A stretch of 64,000 nt of DNA from Gnetum montanum. Its lineage: Eukaryota; Streptophyta; Gnetopsida; Gnetales; Gnetaceae. This document shows, piece after piece, positions 21,681 to 33,170 of this stretch (positions within the stretch are counted from its first letter, which is position 1; the number at the start of each line of letters is the position of its first letter). The DNA lies in contig MNCI01029535.1 of assembly GCA_015680685.1 (NCBI GenBank), positions 143,822 to 207,821 of the forward strand, read 5' to 3'. Below the pieces are notes generated by a model. It did no database searches, was not told the DNA's origin, and saw only the letters and a program-made list of their open reading frames with translations. Both the position numbers and the translations under genes were made by a program.

Positions 21681-21895
21681 AGTGAAAACTAAGTGTGTTG
21701 AGCTTTGAAGTTGCCATTTCTGATAGCAAATGTTGTCGTGCTCGTCAGTGGATCCCAGGGAACTGCTCCTTGTTGAGTTCGACTCCGCTTGAAGCTGTTT
21801 GTGGGGCCCTCAAGCTTTAGTCATGCTGGGGAACATCATGACTTAGCTCGATTCTTGTTGGAAAAGTACTAAGCTCAGAATTTTGTGGTGTTTCA

Positions 21896-21900
21896 GCTAT
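21896..21900. other. Target site duplication GCTAT, right copy (element A)
   Basis: Identical to 3118-3122. Marks the right end of A. Confidence 0.9.
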
Positions 21901-22429
21901 AAAGGAGTAAGTTTGAGCAAATAGTATGAAAAAAGGCTTAATGGTGGTCTACTAGTGGTCAAATTAGGCTATATGCAAACTAACTTTCATGAAATTAAGT
22001 TGGGTAAGGTTATACAAAGTTGTATTGATGTTCCATGACATCAACTAAAGCTAAACCAAGTCAACTAAAGTACAAATGGTGTCATATGATAGAAACATGA
22101 GATTTAGTAGGACCAAATGTTTTGGACATGAGGGGTGTAGAGAAAAATGACACTAAATGATAAGGTAATGAAGTTCATGATTGTGCAACAAGGTCAAAAT
22201 AAGTAAAGCTACAATGGAACAAGGCCAAATGAGTCAAGATGGGAGATAGGTGATGACACTTAATCAATTTCTAGTCAACCAAGGTTAAACTTTGCTAGTT
22301 TTAAATCTTATCAGGACATAATAGAGGACTATAGGATTCATGGGGAGTTTGGGCACTTGGTGTGATCATTTTAAGGCTATTTTAAGGCAAAAATAAAACC
22401 ATCTCTTGTGGCTACACTAGGCCCAATTG
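21901..22429 (-). other. Interior of element B, no recognisable gene
   Basis: Continues B beyond the A insertion. Phrases such as AAGGTCAAAATAA recur in element C at about 49440-49560. No coding signal. Confidence 0.5.
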
Positions 22430-25130
22430 TAACTATGCTGGCCAACATAGTTGGGATAGGCCCCAACATAGTTAGTATCAATAGATAGCTAACGAGGTTT
22501 TTCATGGCCAATTTTGAGTTCTTGATGATCTATATGGCTAATGTAGTGAACTAGATTGGAAATTGATGAACATTGACATTGGTTTGACCCTATAGATGCT
22601 GCAAATGGTGCCAAAAACTAGTAACTATGCTAGCTAGTGTAGTCCTAGTGTAGATGCATGGAAAAAGTGGATTTATGAGGTGTTAGAGTTGAAACTGGTC
22701 TTCCATTAGCTTTCTAGGATAGCAAAAGGTCTTAGGAGGGCTAAACTAGCCATTTGGGGGTGGGGAGAAGGGTATTTTCGAAATAGGCTATTGCAAGTGA
22801 TTTTTGAAGCCATCTATCACTAGACTACTCTGGTCAACATAGTGGAGCCTAGGCTTAGTGTAGATGGAGGAAATCTAGAAGTTTAAGGTTAAAATAAGGT
22901 GAAATTAAAGCTAGGTAAGATCAAGCAAGGTTTTTGGTTTTAAAGTTAGGTTTTGGACTATTTGAAGTATTGCAATACTAGTTAAACCAACCTAGAATCA
23001 TGACTATGTTGGGACTACACTAGCCAATGTACTCTAGGCCTGCTTTAGCATAGTTTGATATGAATCTTGGTTTTTGGTGAAAGTTTTTGGTTAATTGACC
23101 ATGTTTTTGGATTCTTGGATCATTGGTATTTATGGATAAGGTTTAGACTTGAAATTATCAGTTTTGATGGTTATTTTGATTTTGATGGATCATACACCCT
23201 TGGACTATGCTAGCCAACATATTACCAATGTAGTTGATGGGTGTAGGATGAGTTTTGGTGATTTTTAACTTGGTTTACAAGGTATAGTATCTCTGAAGTC
23301 TTCAACAGGGTTCTAAGGTTGAGATGATGCACTAAGAAGTCAATTAGACATGTTCATGACTATTTTGAAATTTCTATAGTGGAACTACATTAGGACTATG
23401 CTCACTAATGTAATCCTAGGCTTCCCTAGCATAGTCTAAAGGTGGGAGTGGGATTTGATGTCTTTTTGCTCTACAGTTTGGTATTATGGGATCACTAGAG
23501 GCTCTCAGGGAGTGTGAAGGCCAAGATATGTCAATTTGAAGGTTGTTTATGATTTTTGGTAATTCACCCTCATCCAAATATGTTGGAAATATGTTGGCTA
23601 ACATAGTTGGGGTCATCTCCAACATAGTGTGAATATGGGAATAGGATTTATCTCACTTTTTCTTGGTTATTTTGTAGTTTTGGCTTACTTGAAAATTTGG
23701 GCAGGTGTGGAGTTTAAAATATTTCATTCTAAATGTTATTTTTAGTTTTTAATTTTCATCTCTTATCCAACTATGCTAGGACTATGGTGGCTAGCGTAGT
23801 TGGGCCTATTCTCAACGTAGTACCAAGGTTAGGAGAAGATTTGACTAGTTTTTGCTCAGTTGTTTATCATTTGATAACCACCAAAGACTCTAGGAGGATG
23901 TGATGATCAAGAAATGTCAATTTGAGGATCGTTTAGGGCATGGAATACTCAAATTCCTTCCATCTATGCTGGGACTATGTTGGCTAGCATATTTGAGGTG
24001 TTTCTAGTGTAGTCCATGCAAGATAGATGAATTTTGGTGCCTTTTGAAGAGTTTTATAAAGTTTAGGAGATGAAAAAGATTCCCACTAGGGTTTGGGACT
24101 TGGATGATGAGTTTGGTGGTCAAGTTGATATGTTTATGGTCTATTATTGGGTTTTGATGGAGCAAGTACACTAGACTATGCTGGCCAACATAGTTCCTCT
24201 ATATACCCAGCTTTAAAGGGTAGAACTCAAACTTTAGGGGCTGCAAAGTTACCATATCTTGAGCTTATTTATATCCTAGGCCTCTAGGCTTTCACTAGTT
24301 GGTTTTTAAGTCATTTGGACCTAAGGAAGCTTGTGAAAAGTCACCCATATGAGCAACTACGCTGGACAATGCTAGTTAGCATTGTTTCTTAATTTGCCCA
24401 TCTTTCAATGCATAATTTTAGCTTTTAAGGGCTGAAAAGTGGCTGGATCTTATGCGTATGTTATACCCTAGGCCTTTGGGCTTCCACTAGTTGATTTTTG
24501 AGTCATTTAGACTTAAGAAAGCTGGTGAAAAGCCACATGTATGAGTAACTACGATGGGACTATGTGGGCCAGTGTAGTTCCTCAGTCTACCAAGGTTTCA
24601 AGGTATAAATTCAGATTTTAGAGGTTAAAAAGTTGTGAAATATTGTTCTTATGTTATACCCTAGGCCTGTGGGCTTTCACTAGTTTATTTTTGAGTCATT
24701 TAAACCCAAGGAAGTTGGTGAAAAGCCTTCTATATAGGCAACTACATTGGGACTACATTGGCCAGTGTAGTTCTTTAATATTTCTAGATTTTAAGGCCTA
24801 AATTAAAATTTCAAAGGCTATAAAATTATCATAGCTTGGCCTTATGTTTTAACCTAGGCCTTTGGTGTTCCACCAGTAAATGTTTAAGTCATTTAGACTC
24901 AAGAAAGCTTGTGAAAAGTCACCTATATGAGGAACTACACTAGACTATGCTGGCTAGCGTAGTTCCTTAGTTTTCCTAGCTTTCAAGGCCTAAATTCAAC
25001 TTTTAGGACCTAAATAATGATCAAATCTTAGGCTTATGTTATACCATAGGCCTCTAAGCTTCCACTAGTTGATGTTTGAGTCATTTGGACTTAAGGAAGT
25101 TGTTGAAAAGCCACATGTATGATATAAACA
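22430..25130. repeat. About 193-bp tandem satellite with a palindromic core (element B)
   Basis: A core close to ACTATGCTGGCCAACATAGT recurs at about 22434, 22630, 22825, 23011, 23215, 23400, 23600, 23798, 23960, 24176, 24370, 24562, 24753 and 24946. The last five units (24170-25130) are clearly homologous along their length, at 191-194 bp each. They share CCTAGGCCT-(C/T)TGGGCTT-CACTAGTTGA and GTGAAAAGCCAC. The core consensus is nearly a perfect 20-bp palindrome. Earlier units keep mostly the core. Confidence 0.85.
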
Positions 25131-25435
25131 TGTTGGGTAGTGTATAAGCTTTGCTAACCATCCTAAGATATGTCTAAAGTCTTAGAGTCAAGATAAAATA
25201 GGGTGGAAACTTTATACATTGGTTTCTATTGATAAAGATAAAATTTTTTTATCAATTTTCATGTTTTACATTTTTCTATGTTTTTAAATTTTTGGTGTAA
25301 AAGGATACTAATTAAAATTACTATAAAATGTAAAGTTACAAAGAAACGTTAGACAATGAAATGCAAAGGTGTAAAACAAGGTTCAGTAGGTCACATTGTA
25401 AATATATGAGAGATAAAAGGAATAGAGGATACTAA

Positions 25436-25510
25436 TTTACCAATTTTAGGCCTTGGTAGGCCATAATGTTACCAATTTTAGATCTTAGTAGGCCATGATC
25501 CATACATTGC
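25436..25510. repeat. Short minisatellite after the protease of B
   Basis: Two to three copies of TACCAATTTTAGGCCTTGGT/AGGCCAT. Same position relative to protease as 15231-15655 in A and 35205-35420 in D. The stretch 25131-25435 shows nothing else. Confidence 0.65.
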
Positions 25511-25843
25511 CTAGCAAGTATGGGATGACCTTGAAAGAGCATATAGGGTTAGAGTCAATATTGAAATATGATATAACATCACAAAGATAAAAAACCAAAT
25601 ATTAGTTAAAGAAGGGATAATACATTTATTGTGAACTTGTTGCTTGATCTTTGATAGGTCAATGAGTTCCTTTGACATGATCTTGTGCTCATCATCTCTC
25701 TTGTTCAACATGGAAAGATGTAGGAATTTTTGTTGACAATTTAATGTTATAGATTTGGTGTTATTCACATCATTATTATTCTCATTAGTGTTGGCCCTAG
25801 TCTAAGTGTAAGGAGTTTCCTATTAAAATTTCAACTCTGAACC

Positions 25844-26590
25844 TTAGTTAATGTTGACATAGTTAACTGATGGTTTTGACACATTGTCTCCACCGATCAC
25901 AATTTCCACTTCGTCATATGGTAAATGGATCTCCTGGTGTATAGGAGATGAAACCATGTGAAGCTTAGCTAACCATGATCTTCCTAAGATTAAGTTGAAG
26001 CTTGGTGTCTCTTCAACCACTAGGAAGTTGGTAGATGTAGGGAATTGATCACTGACTATGAAATCCAAGGAGATGGAACCTTGCACTACTACTCATGATC
26101 CATTAAATGACTTGAAATTAGATGTAGTGGTTTATTGAATTTTCTTAGTTAAGGCTATCTTGTCAACAACAGAAAATGGTACCACATTAGCTACCACCCC
26201 ATCATCCACATGGACATGATGAACCTTGTACCTACCAACATGTATAGTAATAAGGAGAGGAGTGAATAACACTTCTCTATTTTGAGAGTCAATATTCACC
26301 TCACTATCATGAAAGTTAAGCATGGGTTGATGATCATTTTTGCTAAGTAAATCTTACTTAATGATAGAGTGGATAGAGTCTCTATTGGTAGGCATGTCTC
26401 TACTTAGAGGGATAGAGGTTAATACCTGAGCTAGTGCATTTTTGTGAGTAGGAGAAGTCATAACTAGGTCATACAAGTTTGGTGACATGTTCTTTTGTTT
26501 GAGGGACCATTTAGATTGTTCCATTATTATGAGAAAATTATTTTCCTTTGTGTGTAACATTTCAGCCTTAGTGGTTTTAACTTTCTCCAT
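25844..26590 (-). pseudogene. Protease region of element B
   Basis: Three open pieces (26590-26354, 26323-26132, 26086-25844) match A's protease. They carry LYDLVMTSPTHKNALAQVLT, then VHHVHVDDGVVANVVP (active-site region), then FNLILGRSWLAKLH and HQEIHLPYDE. Stops separate the pieces. Frame decay and CpG loss fit an old copy. Confidence 0.75.
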
Positions 26591-26619
26591 TCTTCATGGA
26601 GTTTGTGGCTTAGGTTTTG

Positions 26620-29150
26620 ATATATGTGCCTTGGGCCCCTTATTTTTGAGTGTAGCTAGTCTTGATGTAGCTTGTTTTGAAGCCTTTTATCATTGGTTAC
26701 CTTCAATGGGCTTCATTTTTGGTTTGACAACAAGTTTATTTCTTGACTGCTATGATGATGATTTTGTGTAACCACTAAGTTGTTGGCCATAATAGGTGGA
26801 CTTTGATCATGGGTTATTGTAGGTTTTCTTGTTGAAGATGGAAGAACACAAATAATGAATGGTTCCCTAGGATACAAAGGATTGATAACTCATGATATTG
26901 GTTGTAGTGTTGACACTAATGAAGGGGGAACATGTGTAATGAAAGGCTTCTTAGGGGCTAGAGGTGGTACTCGTATGACAAAGAGATATCTAGGCTTTGT
27001 GTTTTGGAACCATGGTGACACCTTAATGACAAATGGTTCCCTAGGAGGATTAGACCATTTGGTTTCTATGAATGAGGATATAGTGTAAGAGTTGTTTTTG
27101 GCTCTTGGGGAGTTGGGCTTATTCAACACCAAATCTTCATGGTATATCATCTTTTGGAGGTCATCCTTTAATTATAGGCAAAAATCAATGTCATGACTAG
27201 CCATTTGAAGATAATGATAGTACTTATCTAGTCTAAAGTATTTTGGTAGCTTTGGATCATCTTTGGTAGCTATCATTGGGTCTCTAGCTATGTCACAAAG
27301 ATGATCATGCCTCTTATGAGCCTCTTCAAATAGTTGCTTATGTTGTATACAATTGTCTTAAGAAACTATTCTAGAAGCTTAGAGGACTTCATAGGCAACC
27401 TTGTGTACTTAGACCTATCCTTCCATCTAAATTTTGGTCTTGGTTGATTTAGGGCATAGGAAGTGGATGGCTACAATGAGTCAGAATATGCATTGCATGA
27501 TGATGATCCCCACCTCTTTGCTTATTTTGTATCCTTAGATATTGTAGCCAGTGGTATGTTCTTACTTAGTTTTATCCCTATCCCTCCTTGTGTGTTGGTC
27601 TTTATATGCCACATAAGCTAGATCATTGCTTACTTCAATTGCCTCCTTGATGTTCTTAGTTTTCAAGAAGGTTTGGCTTAGTGATTAGGGCTTTAAGTAG
27701 TAGAGCTTTAACTTGATAAAATCATTTACTACTCTCTTGTAGATGAACAAGAGGTGAGTTTTACCAATAGGCTTTGGAATCTTGTTAAGTGTTGAGTTTC
27801 ACCTTTGAAGGAACCTTTTGACTAGTTCAAGTAGCCCCTATTTCACCTTCATTAATTGATCCAATGTACCATTTGGCTTTAATTTGTATACGAAGAAATT
27901 GAAAAATTGGTTAATCAAGTTCTCAAGGGAAGAGATGGAACACCTAGGCAAGGTTTGGTACCAATCCAGACTTTACTCTTGAGGAACATGGGGAAAACAT
28001 GGAGCATCATATGAGGCCAAGCTTGCAAAAAGAGGCACTCAGACTAGAAGGTAACCAAGTGTGCATTGGGATCCCCTATACCATCATATTTGGTGAATTT
28101 TGGTATGGGAATACCCATAGGTAAGATCATTTGAAGCATAGTAGGGCTTATAAGATTATTTTGGTAAAAGTATAGAACCTTGACTATCTTAGTTGTATTG
28201 GCCTTGAGTTTCTATATCTCTTTGATAAGGTCTTGGATCATTTGAAAGGCTTGATACAAGCCTTGGGGCATCCTTGTGGGCTGCGATATTTGTGTTGATG
28301 GTTGAGGAGGACGTTGGGTGGCTTGAGCTTGTACAATTAATGTTGGCATAGAGGGAGGATATTGTGTGATCACTATTACAAGTGGATTAAATAAGGAGAA
28401 AGTGGTTTGAGTTGGGACTTGTGGTATGAAGGGAGCAAAGGGAGTATGAGAGGCCTATGTTTCTTGGGGTCCTAATGGCATGACAAAGGGAGATGGTGAG
28501 GTAGACATCACTGGGATTGGGTGAATGGAGTGAGGCTATATGACAAAAGGCATTAATGAGAATAGTGAGGTAGACTAAGGCATAGGTTGTGCTTGGTATG
28601 TAGTGATGATATGTATAGACCCAAACATAATAGGATGGATAGGAGGGGAATTGGATTGAGGGATTTGTCTCATCAATGAGGTAGGAGATGTGGAGCTAGG
28701 GATGGTTGTTTGGAGGGACAAACATTGGAAAAGACTCTCAATAAAGGTGTCTGGCTTTAGTTTAGCCTCAAACTCATCATGCTCTTCTTGGAAATCCTTT
28801 GAGCTAATTCCTTCACTAAATTCATTAACCTCTATGAGTTGTATGAGCATTTATGCATAAACATTGTTGAGGGGGATTTGATCATAAGGGGATGGGATGT
28901 ATTCATTTCCATCTTGGTGTATAATTTTGAATTAATGCTTAGCATCAAATTCAAAGAGAGGTATTAGGAGGCTAGCTTGTATCTTGACATAGAGGAAGTT
29001 GTAGAACTTAGGGTTTTTTCCCCTTTGTCTAGGTGATTGTCTTTGTTCTATGACCGCAAGGTCTTTCGAGTCATAGACATGGATTGAATCTTGGATGGAG
29101 GCCATGTATGTGAGGTCTAGTGGTAGATTGATTAATCTATGAAAAGACAT
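26620..29150 (-). pseudogene. Gag and linker of element B, heavily decayed
   Basis: Positions parallel A. The N-terminal part is at 29150-28575, with the Pro/Gln-rich part at about 28.5-28.3 kb. Capsid-like words (LIHEVLDQLMKVK-like, LINQFFNF-like) are scattered through 28.2-27.6 kb. A knuckle-like C/H cluster lies near 27.2 kb, and the linker repeats PFVIKVSP, LFVIRVPP and PFITHVPP at 27060-26890. Many stops; no intact frame longer than about 90 codons. Confidence 0.6.
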
Positions 29151-29159
29151 TAATTGACA

Positions 29160-30337
29160 TCAACCAAACTACATGGGCTAGTAAAAATTGAGCTAGGCTT
29201 TGAAAAGTCTTGCAGTTACTAGAAAATTAAAAGAAAAATGAAACCAAACTTGCTATGGTTTTTATGTTGGGCTTTAAAATGTCCAACACTTGTGAAAATT
29301 TAAGTATGTGAAAAGATGGTTATTTATAAATATTTGGTTTTGGATGATACGCTAGTATTTTTCAAAGAATATGTTAGTGATAAAAATAGTAAGTTTTTGG
29401 TTTACTTTTTTTTTTCAAGGAGTGTTGGTGTACTTTTCCTTTATGGAAACTACATTGGATTTTGTTGTGCAACCAAGAAAATATTTTATTTTTCAAGCAA
29501 TACATTGGATATCTTGAAAAGAAATGCTAGGGTTTGTGTTGTAATAAGAAAATGTAATTTTTTTCACCACAACTACATTGGGTAGTTAAGGGGAGGGTGG
29601 GGGTGTGTGTTGGGTAGGGAAGGTGGGGTGTTTGATTCAATTTCTTAATTAATTAAATCAAAATTCCAACAAGTGGAATTACCCAAGGTGCAAGAGGTTA
29701 GAACTAGAAAAGTAGTTGAAACTACAACTTCAAGTATAGTGAAGGTTGTAGTGCAAATGGTGTGATAGTATTTGAGTAGGTAACAACAACTACACTAGAT
29801 TTAATGGTAGGATCTATGTTGGAGAGTGTGTAGTAGACCACTGTATTTCCCAACCAACTATGGTAGGGTAGGTGGTGGAAAATGGTTTTTCTTAGTAAAA
29901 CCAAGGTAGGAATATTTTCCGCTAAAGGAGGTGCACTAGTTTTAGGAAACTAAATGTGAAAATTTTGCATTTCTTAAGGACTACACTAGAGTCCTAGAAG
30001 TGTCTATGTTGGCTTCTCTATAGAATTTCACAGTAGATGGATTGAGATTTTTGTATGGACCTATGCTAGCCCCTAGACCCCAAATGCAATTTTCAATAAT
30101 TAAAATTTGTAGGTTTTCAATGTGGACTATGTTGGTTTCAAAGAATCCAACAAATGCTATGAAAGTACAATAGAAACCTAAATGGCTTACTACGACTACA
30201 TTGGGTATTATGTGTAGGGATTTGAACACCAACATTGGGTTTGATAGTAAATACTTTATAGGTTTTAATATTTAAAATTTGTAGAGGTTGGTTTTAGAAA
30301 ATGCTTGGAAAATGTTTGGGCTAAGAATTCAAGTGAA
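29160..30337 (-). other. 5' leader of element B
   Basis: Non-coding, with scattered words of the type ACTACATTGG and CTATGTTGGC, the vocabulary of B's satellite and LTR. It sits where A has its AGCGTAGAC repeats. Confidence 0.5.
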
Positions 30338-30416
30338 GGCCCTCCTTCTAGCACAAAAAATTATAATTTCTTGGTGAATGCATTAGACTATGTAGTTTTT
30401 GGTCCTCCTTCTAGCA
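30338..30416 (-). other. Duplicated primer binding site of element B
   Basis: GGCCCTCCTTCTAGCACA at 30338-30355 and GGTCCTCCTTCTAGCAC at 30401-30417 are two copies, 63 bp apart, of the sequence that is the PBS in A. The bases following each copy also match, so a segment spanning PBS and LTR edge was duplicated. Confidence 0.6.
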
Positions 30417-30419
30417 CTA

Positions 30420-31748
30420 GAAATTGTAATGCTTGAAAAATTCAGTTGCTTGAAAATTGAAAATTCTAGGTGAAAAAACCTAACCTTAGATTAAAAAATA
30501 GAATTTGAAGCACCCTATATGGTCTTACTGGTAACACAGGAACTTAGAAATTGTAAATAGGCATGAATCAATTTTAAAGATTTTCAGATACGAAACTAGA
30601 GAAAATGCATAAAATAAAATTGTAATATTCAAATGATGAACTTGTACAAAAAAATAAACTATGTATTTTATTAAAAAAATGAAATTGCTAGTAAAATAGA
30701 GTTCAAATGATGTACACATGTGTGTGCCTAAATGCAAAAGGAGTTTCATTGATGAAGCTTGAAGCTTGTTGAAGCTCGCAGGTTGTGTTTTGCAATTAGC
30801 CTCATGATCTAGGTGCTTGCAAGCTCCAACTTCTAAAACTTCTCTATGGTTTTTTAGCTCAAATCTGTTGCATTGGTTGAAAAATGATGGAAAATTGATT
30901 GAATTTTTGCTATTGGCCAATGCACTGAGAGTCTTCAATGCTTAGCCAGTTGCCAATTTGCTAAAAAGTCCTTTCAAAGTGTTGGAATTTTTTTAAAATA
31001 AGTTGCTAGTATTCAATTTGTTGCTACAAATTTTCTACCATGATTGTTAACAAATTGAAATTCTGTGTAGGTGTGGTAGGCTTTCAAATCTATTGTAGTT
31101 TACATTTATGGTAATTCTTGATGCACCTAAGGTCATCAAAACATACTAGATACTAAAAATAGTAAACAGGGTTTTGGTACTATGTTGGCTTTTTTGCATC
31201 TATGTTGGCTTTGCTGTAACTACATTGGCTTTGTTGCACCATGCTGGGATTGTCATAACTACGCTAGCAATTACAATGACTACATTAGCTTATGAGCACA
31301 TACACTAGAAATATAGTGACTATGCTAGTCATGTGAAGATTACTGAGAATCTGAGATGATTACGTTGGCCATGCTGCAAGTGTTGGAAATTATGATGACT
31401 ATGCTGGCCATTGTTGGGAAATGGAAAATCCAACACCACCAACATTGGGGGTAGATGGTTTTAGCATAGTTGAGGCTATACCCCACAAAACCCATGAAAA
31501 TGACAATTTTGGTAGTCCAAAAGGCATTTTTAACCTCTGTAAGCCCAAATATAGACATGGTATGATTTTTTTTCACTTAGAGAGTAAGGATATTATAACT
31601 TACAAGGCATTTTTTCAGCCCCAAAAGTTAAAGCATGTGAAATTGCATCTCATGGATTACAATCTTCACATTTTATAATAAAATTTTAAGTTTCGATTTA
31701 ATGGTGGGATTTACAAGTTGCAACATAAGATTTTCTGGTAGTGTTTCA
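30420..31748 (-). mobile_element. 5' LTR of element B
   Basis: The high end ...TAGTGTTTCA (31748) matches the LTR end of A and B. 31380-31748 aligns with 1190-1554. U3 (31180-31420) carries repeated ACTACATTGGCTTTG / GACTATGCTGGCC words, the same vocabulary as the 193-bp satellite. No coding sequence. Confidence 0.75.
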
Positions 31749-31753
31749 AATTC

Positions 31754-33170
31754 CCAACATGTGAGCACCATGTAACACATTCACAATGTATAAGGCTTAA
31801 ATTTTTAGCGTGTGGACACTCCAGGATGGATTCCTAGCATGTGGAACCTAGTTTAACAATGTTTGAGCATTCTAGACCAAATATTTAGCATGTGGACCCC
31901 AATGGAGTAGCTTGTGATCACTCTAGGTCAGATTTTAGTATGTGGGATCCACCCTAGTAGCATGTGAAAATTATGAAATATAACCTTAGTGTGTGAGACC
32001 CAATGGACAACATTTGAGCACCCTGGGAAAGATCCACAGCATGTGGGACTTAGATTAGTAGCTTATGAGGAATTTTAATTGAGTCTGTGGCTTTTTTAGC
32101 TTGGTATGTTAGCATATGGATGATATGTGGTGGATTCATGGATTGTTTAACCATATTGGATAGTGTATAAGCAATATTAATCATGTTAATAATTGGTTTA
32201 TGTCTCACATGCTATCCCATATGTTAGTGAAACATGTGAGTAGCGTATGAGAGTTGGATGTGGCAGCATGTGGGCATTGTTGACCTTGGTTATTAGCTTT
32301 TTTGAATATCACATGCCACCTTATATGTTGGGTAGTGTATGAGTAGTTTTAACCATGTTAATAATTTGTTCATGTGTCTCATGCTATCCCATATGTTGGT
32401 GCAGCATGTGAGCAGCGTATGGGGTTAATTTCATAGTTAATTTCCTAGCCACAATAGATGAGACTCTTGCTAATTTTTTGTAGGTTATGTAGGGTCCACT
32501 AGGCAGTGTATGAGACTAGATGGGCAACGTGTGGGGCAAGGAAAATTAAGTTGACAATAAATTGTCATTATATGGGGTTAATTTCCCAACTAATTTTCCA
32601 TCCCCAATGTGTAGAAGCTAAGATATTCTAGCTTATGATTTGTGGAACCCTCGTATGGTCAAAATTGACTTGATTGATAGTGTACAAGGCTTGGAATCTA
32701 AAATATTAGCCAAAATATAGCCTATGAGCTTAATTTCCCCCTCAATTTCCTCTTCCAAGCATGTAATCTAGCATGTGGATTTTTTTATGTTTCATCCTAT
32801 GCCTTGTGAGGTCCATTGACCACCAAAATTGCTCATGATTATAGCATTTGGGCTAGGAAAGCTAAATTTTTCAGTATAAACTGGCATATGGAGCTTATTT
32901 CCTTGATAATTTTGAAACCATAACATGTGGAGGATATTTCTTAATGTATAAGGAGTTTTATGTGCATCATGTGGGCATATTTAGAGGATTTTTAACACCA
33001 AAATGTAGCGTTGAAAACTAATTTCCTAGATAATTTTTCATCTACAGCATGTGGGAGTTGGATTTGTGATCATAAACTCATTCTCATAACATATTCCAAT
33101 AATTTTGGCTTTTACCTATATCTTGTGCCAAATGTGTTGCAACAAACCTAAGAATTTCAAGTTTCTTCTT
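31754..33170. repeat. AGCATGTGGGAC-type satellite of element D
   Basis: Words such as AGCATGTGGGAC, CCCAACATGTGAGC and CCCATATGTTGG recur every 50-130 bp. A longer period is visible from 32100: TCACATGCTATCCCATATGT recurs near 32200 and 32310-32400. The block is homologous to 49931-50876 in C. Confidence 0.75.

Larger units (their letters stand above)
3123..21895 (-). mobile_element. Element A: 18.77-kb Tat-type Ty3/gypsy retrotransposon carrying an opposite-strand gene
   Basis: LTRs of 1313 and 1316 bp, a perfect 5-bp TSD, a PBS (20556-20574) and a PPT (just above 4435) delimit it. Minus-strand domain order is gag, protease, RT, RNase H, archaeal-like RNase H, integrase. The second RNase H is the hallmark of the Tat/Ogre branch. 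The 6 kb between protease and RT is the place where Ogre elements carry an intron; here it holds a multi-exon gene on the plus strand. CpG dinucleotides are frequent, unlike neighbouring B to E, so A is the youngest insertion of the nest. Stops and a frameshift make it non-autonomous as it stands. Confidence 0.92.
20580..21895 (-). mobile_element. 5' LTR of element A
   Basis: Pairs with 3123-4435 over its whole length. The minus-strand start TGAAACACCAC is at 21895; the last base pair is TA instead of CA (20580), a point change. U3 has GCGTATACGC repeats at 21255-21680. Confidence 0.93.
1116..31748 (-). mobile_element. Element B: decayed Tat-type LTR element lacking pol, host of element A
   Basis: The 3' LTR is at 1116-1554 and the 5' LTR at about 30420-31748. 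The two match closely over about 370 bp (1190-1554 against 31380-31748). The flanking 5 bp are AATTT (1111-1115) and AATTC (31749-31753), a TSD with one change. Without A the element is about 11.9 kb. On the minus strand the order is 5' LTR, duplicated PBS, leader, gag, linker, protease, a short minisatellite, a 193-bp satellite and a 3' UTR ending in a PPT hairpin. I see no RT, RNase H or integrase in any part of B. It is therefore probably a non-autonomous gag-protease element rather than a full copy. CpG is strongly depleted, so it is older than A. Confidence 0.75.

Noticed and set aside
30525-30938. 137-codon minus-strand frame in B's 5' LTR
   Set aside because: Lies wholly in LTR sequence; no similarity to known proteins and not shared with the LTR of A.
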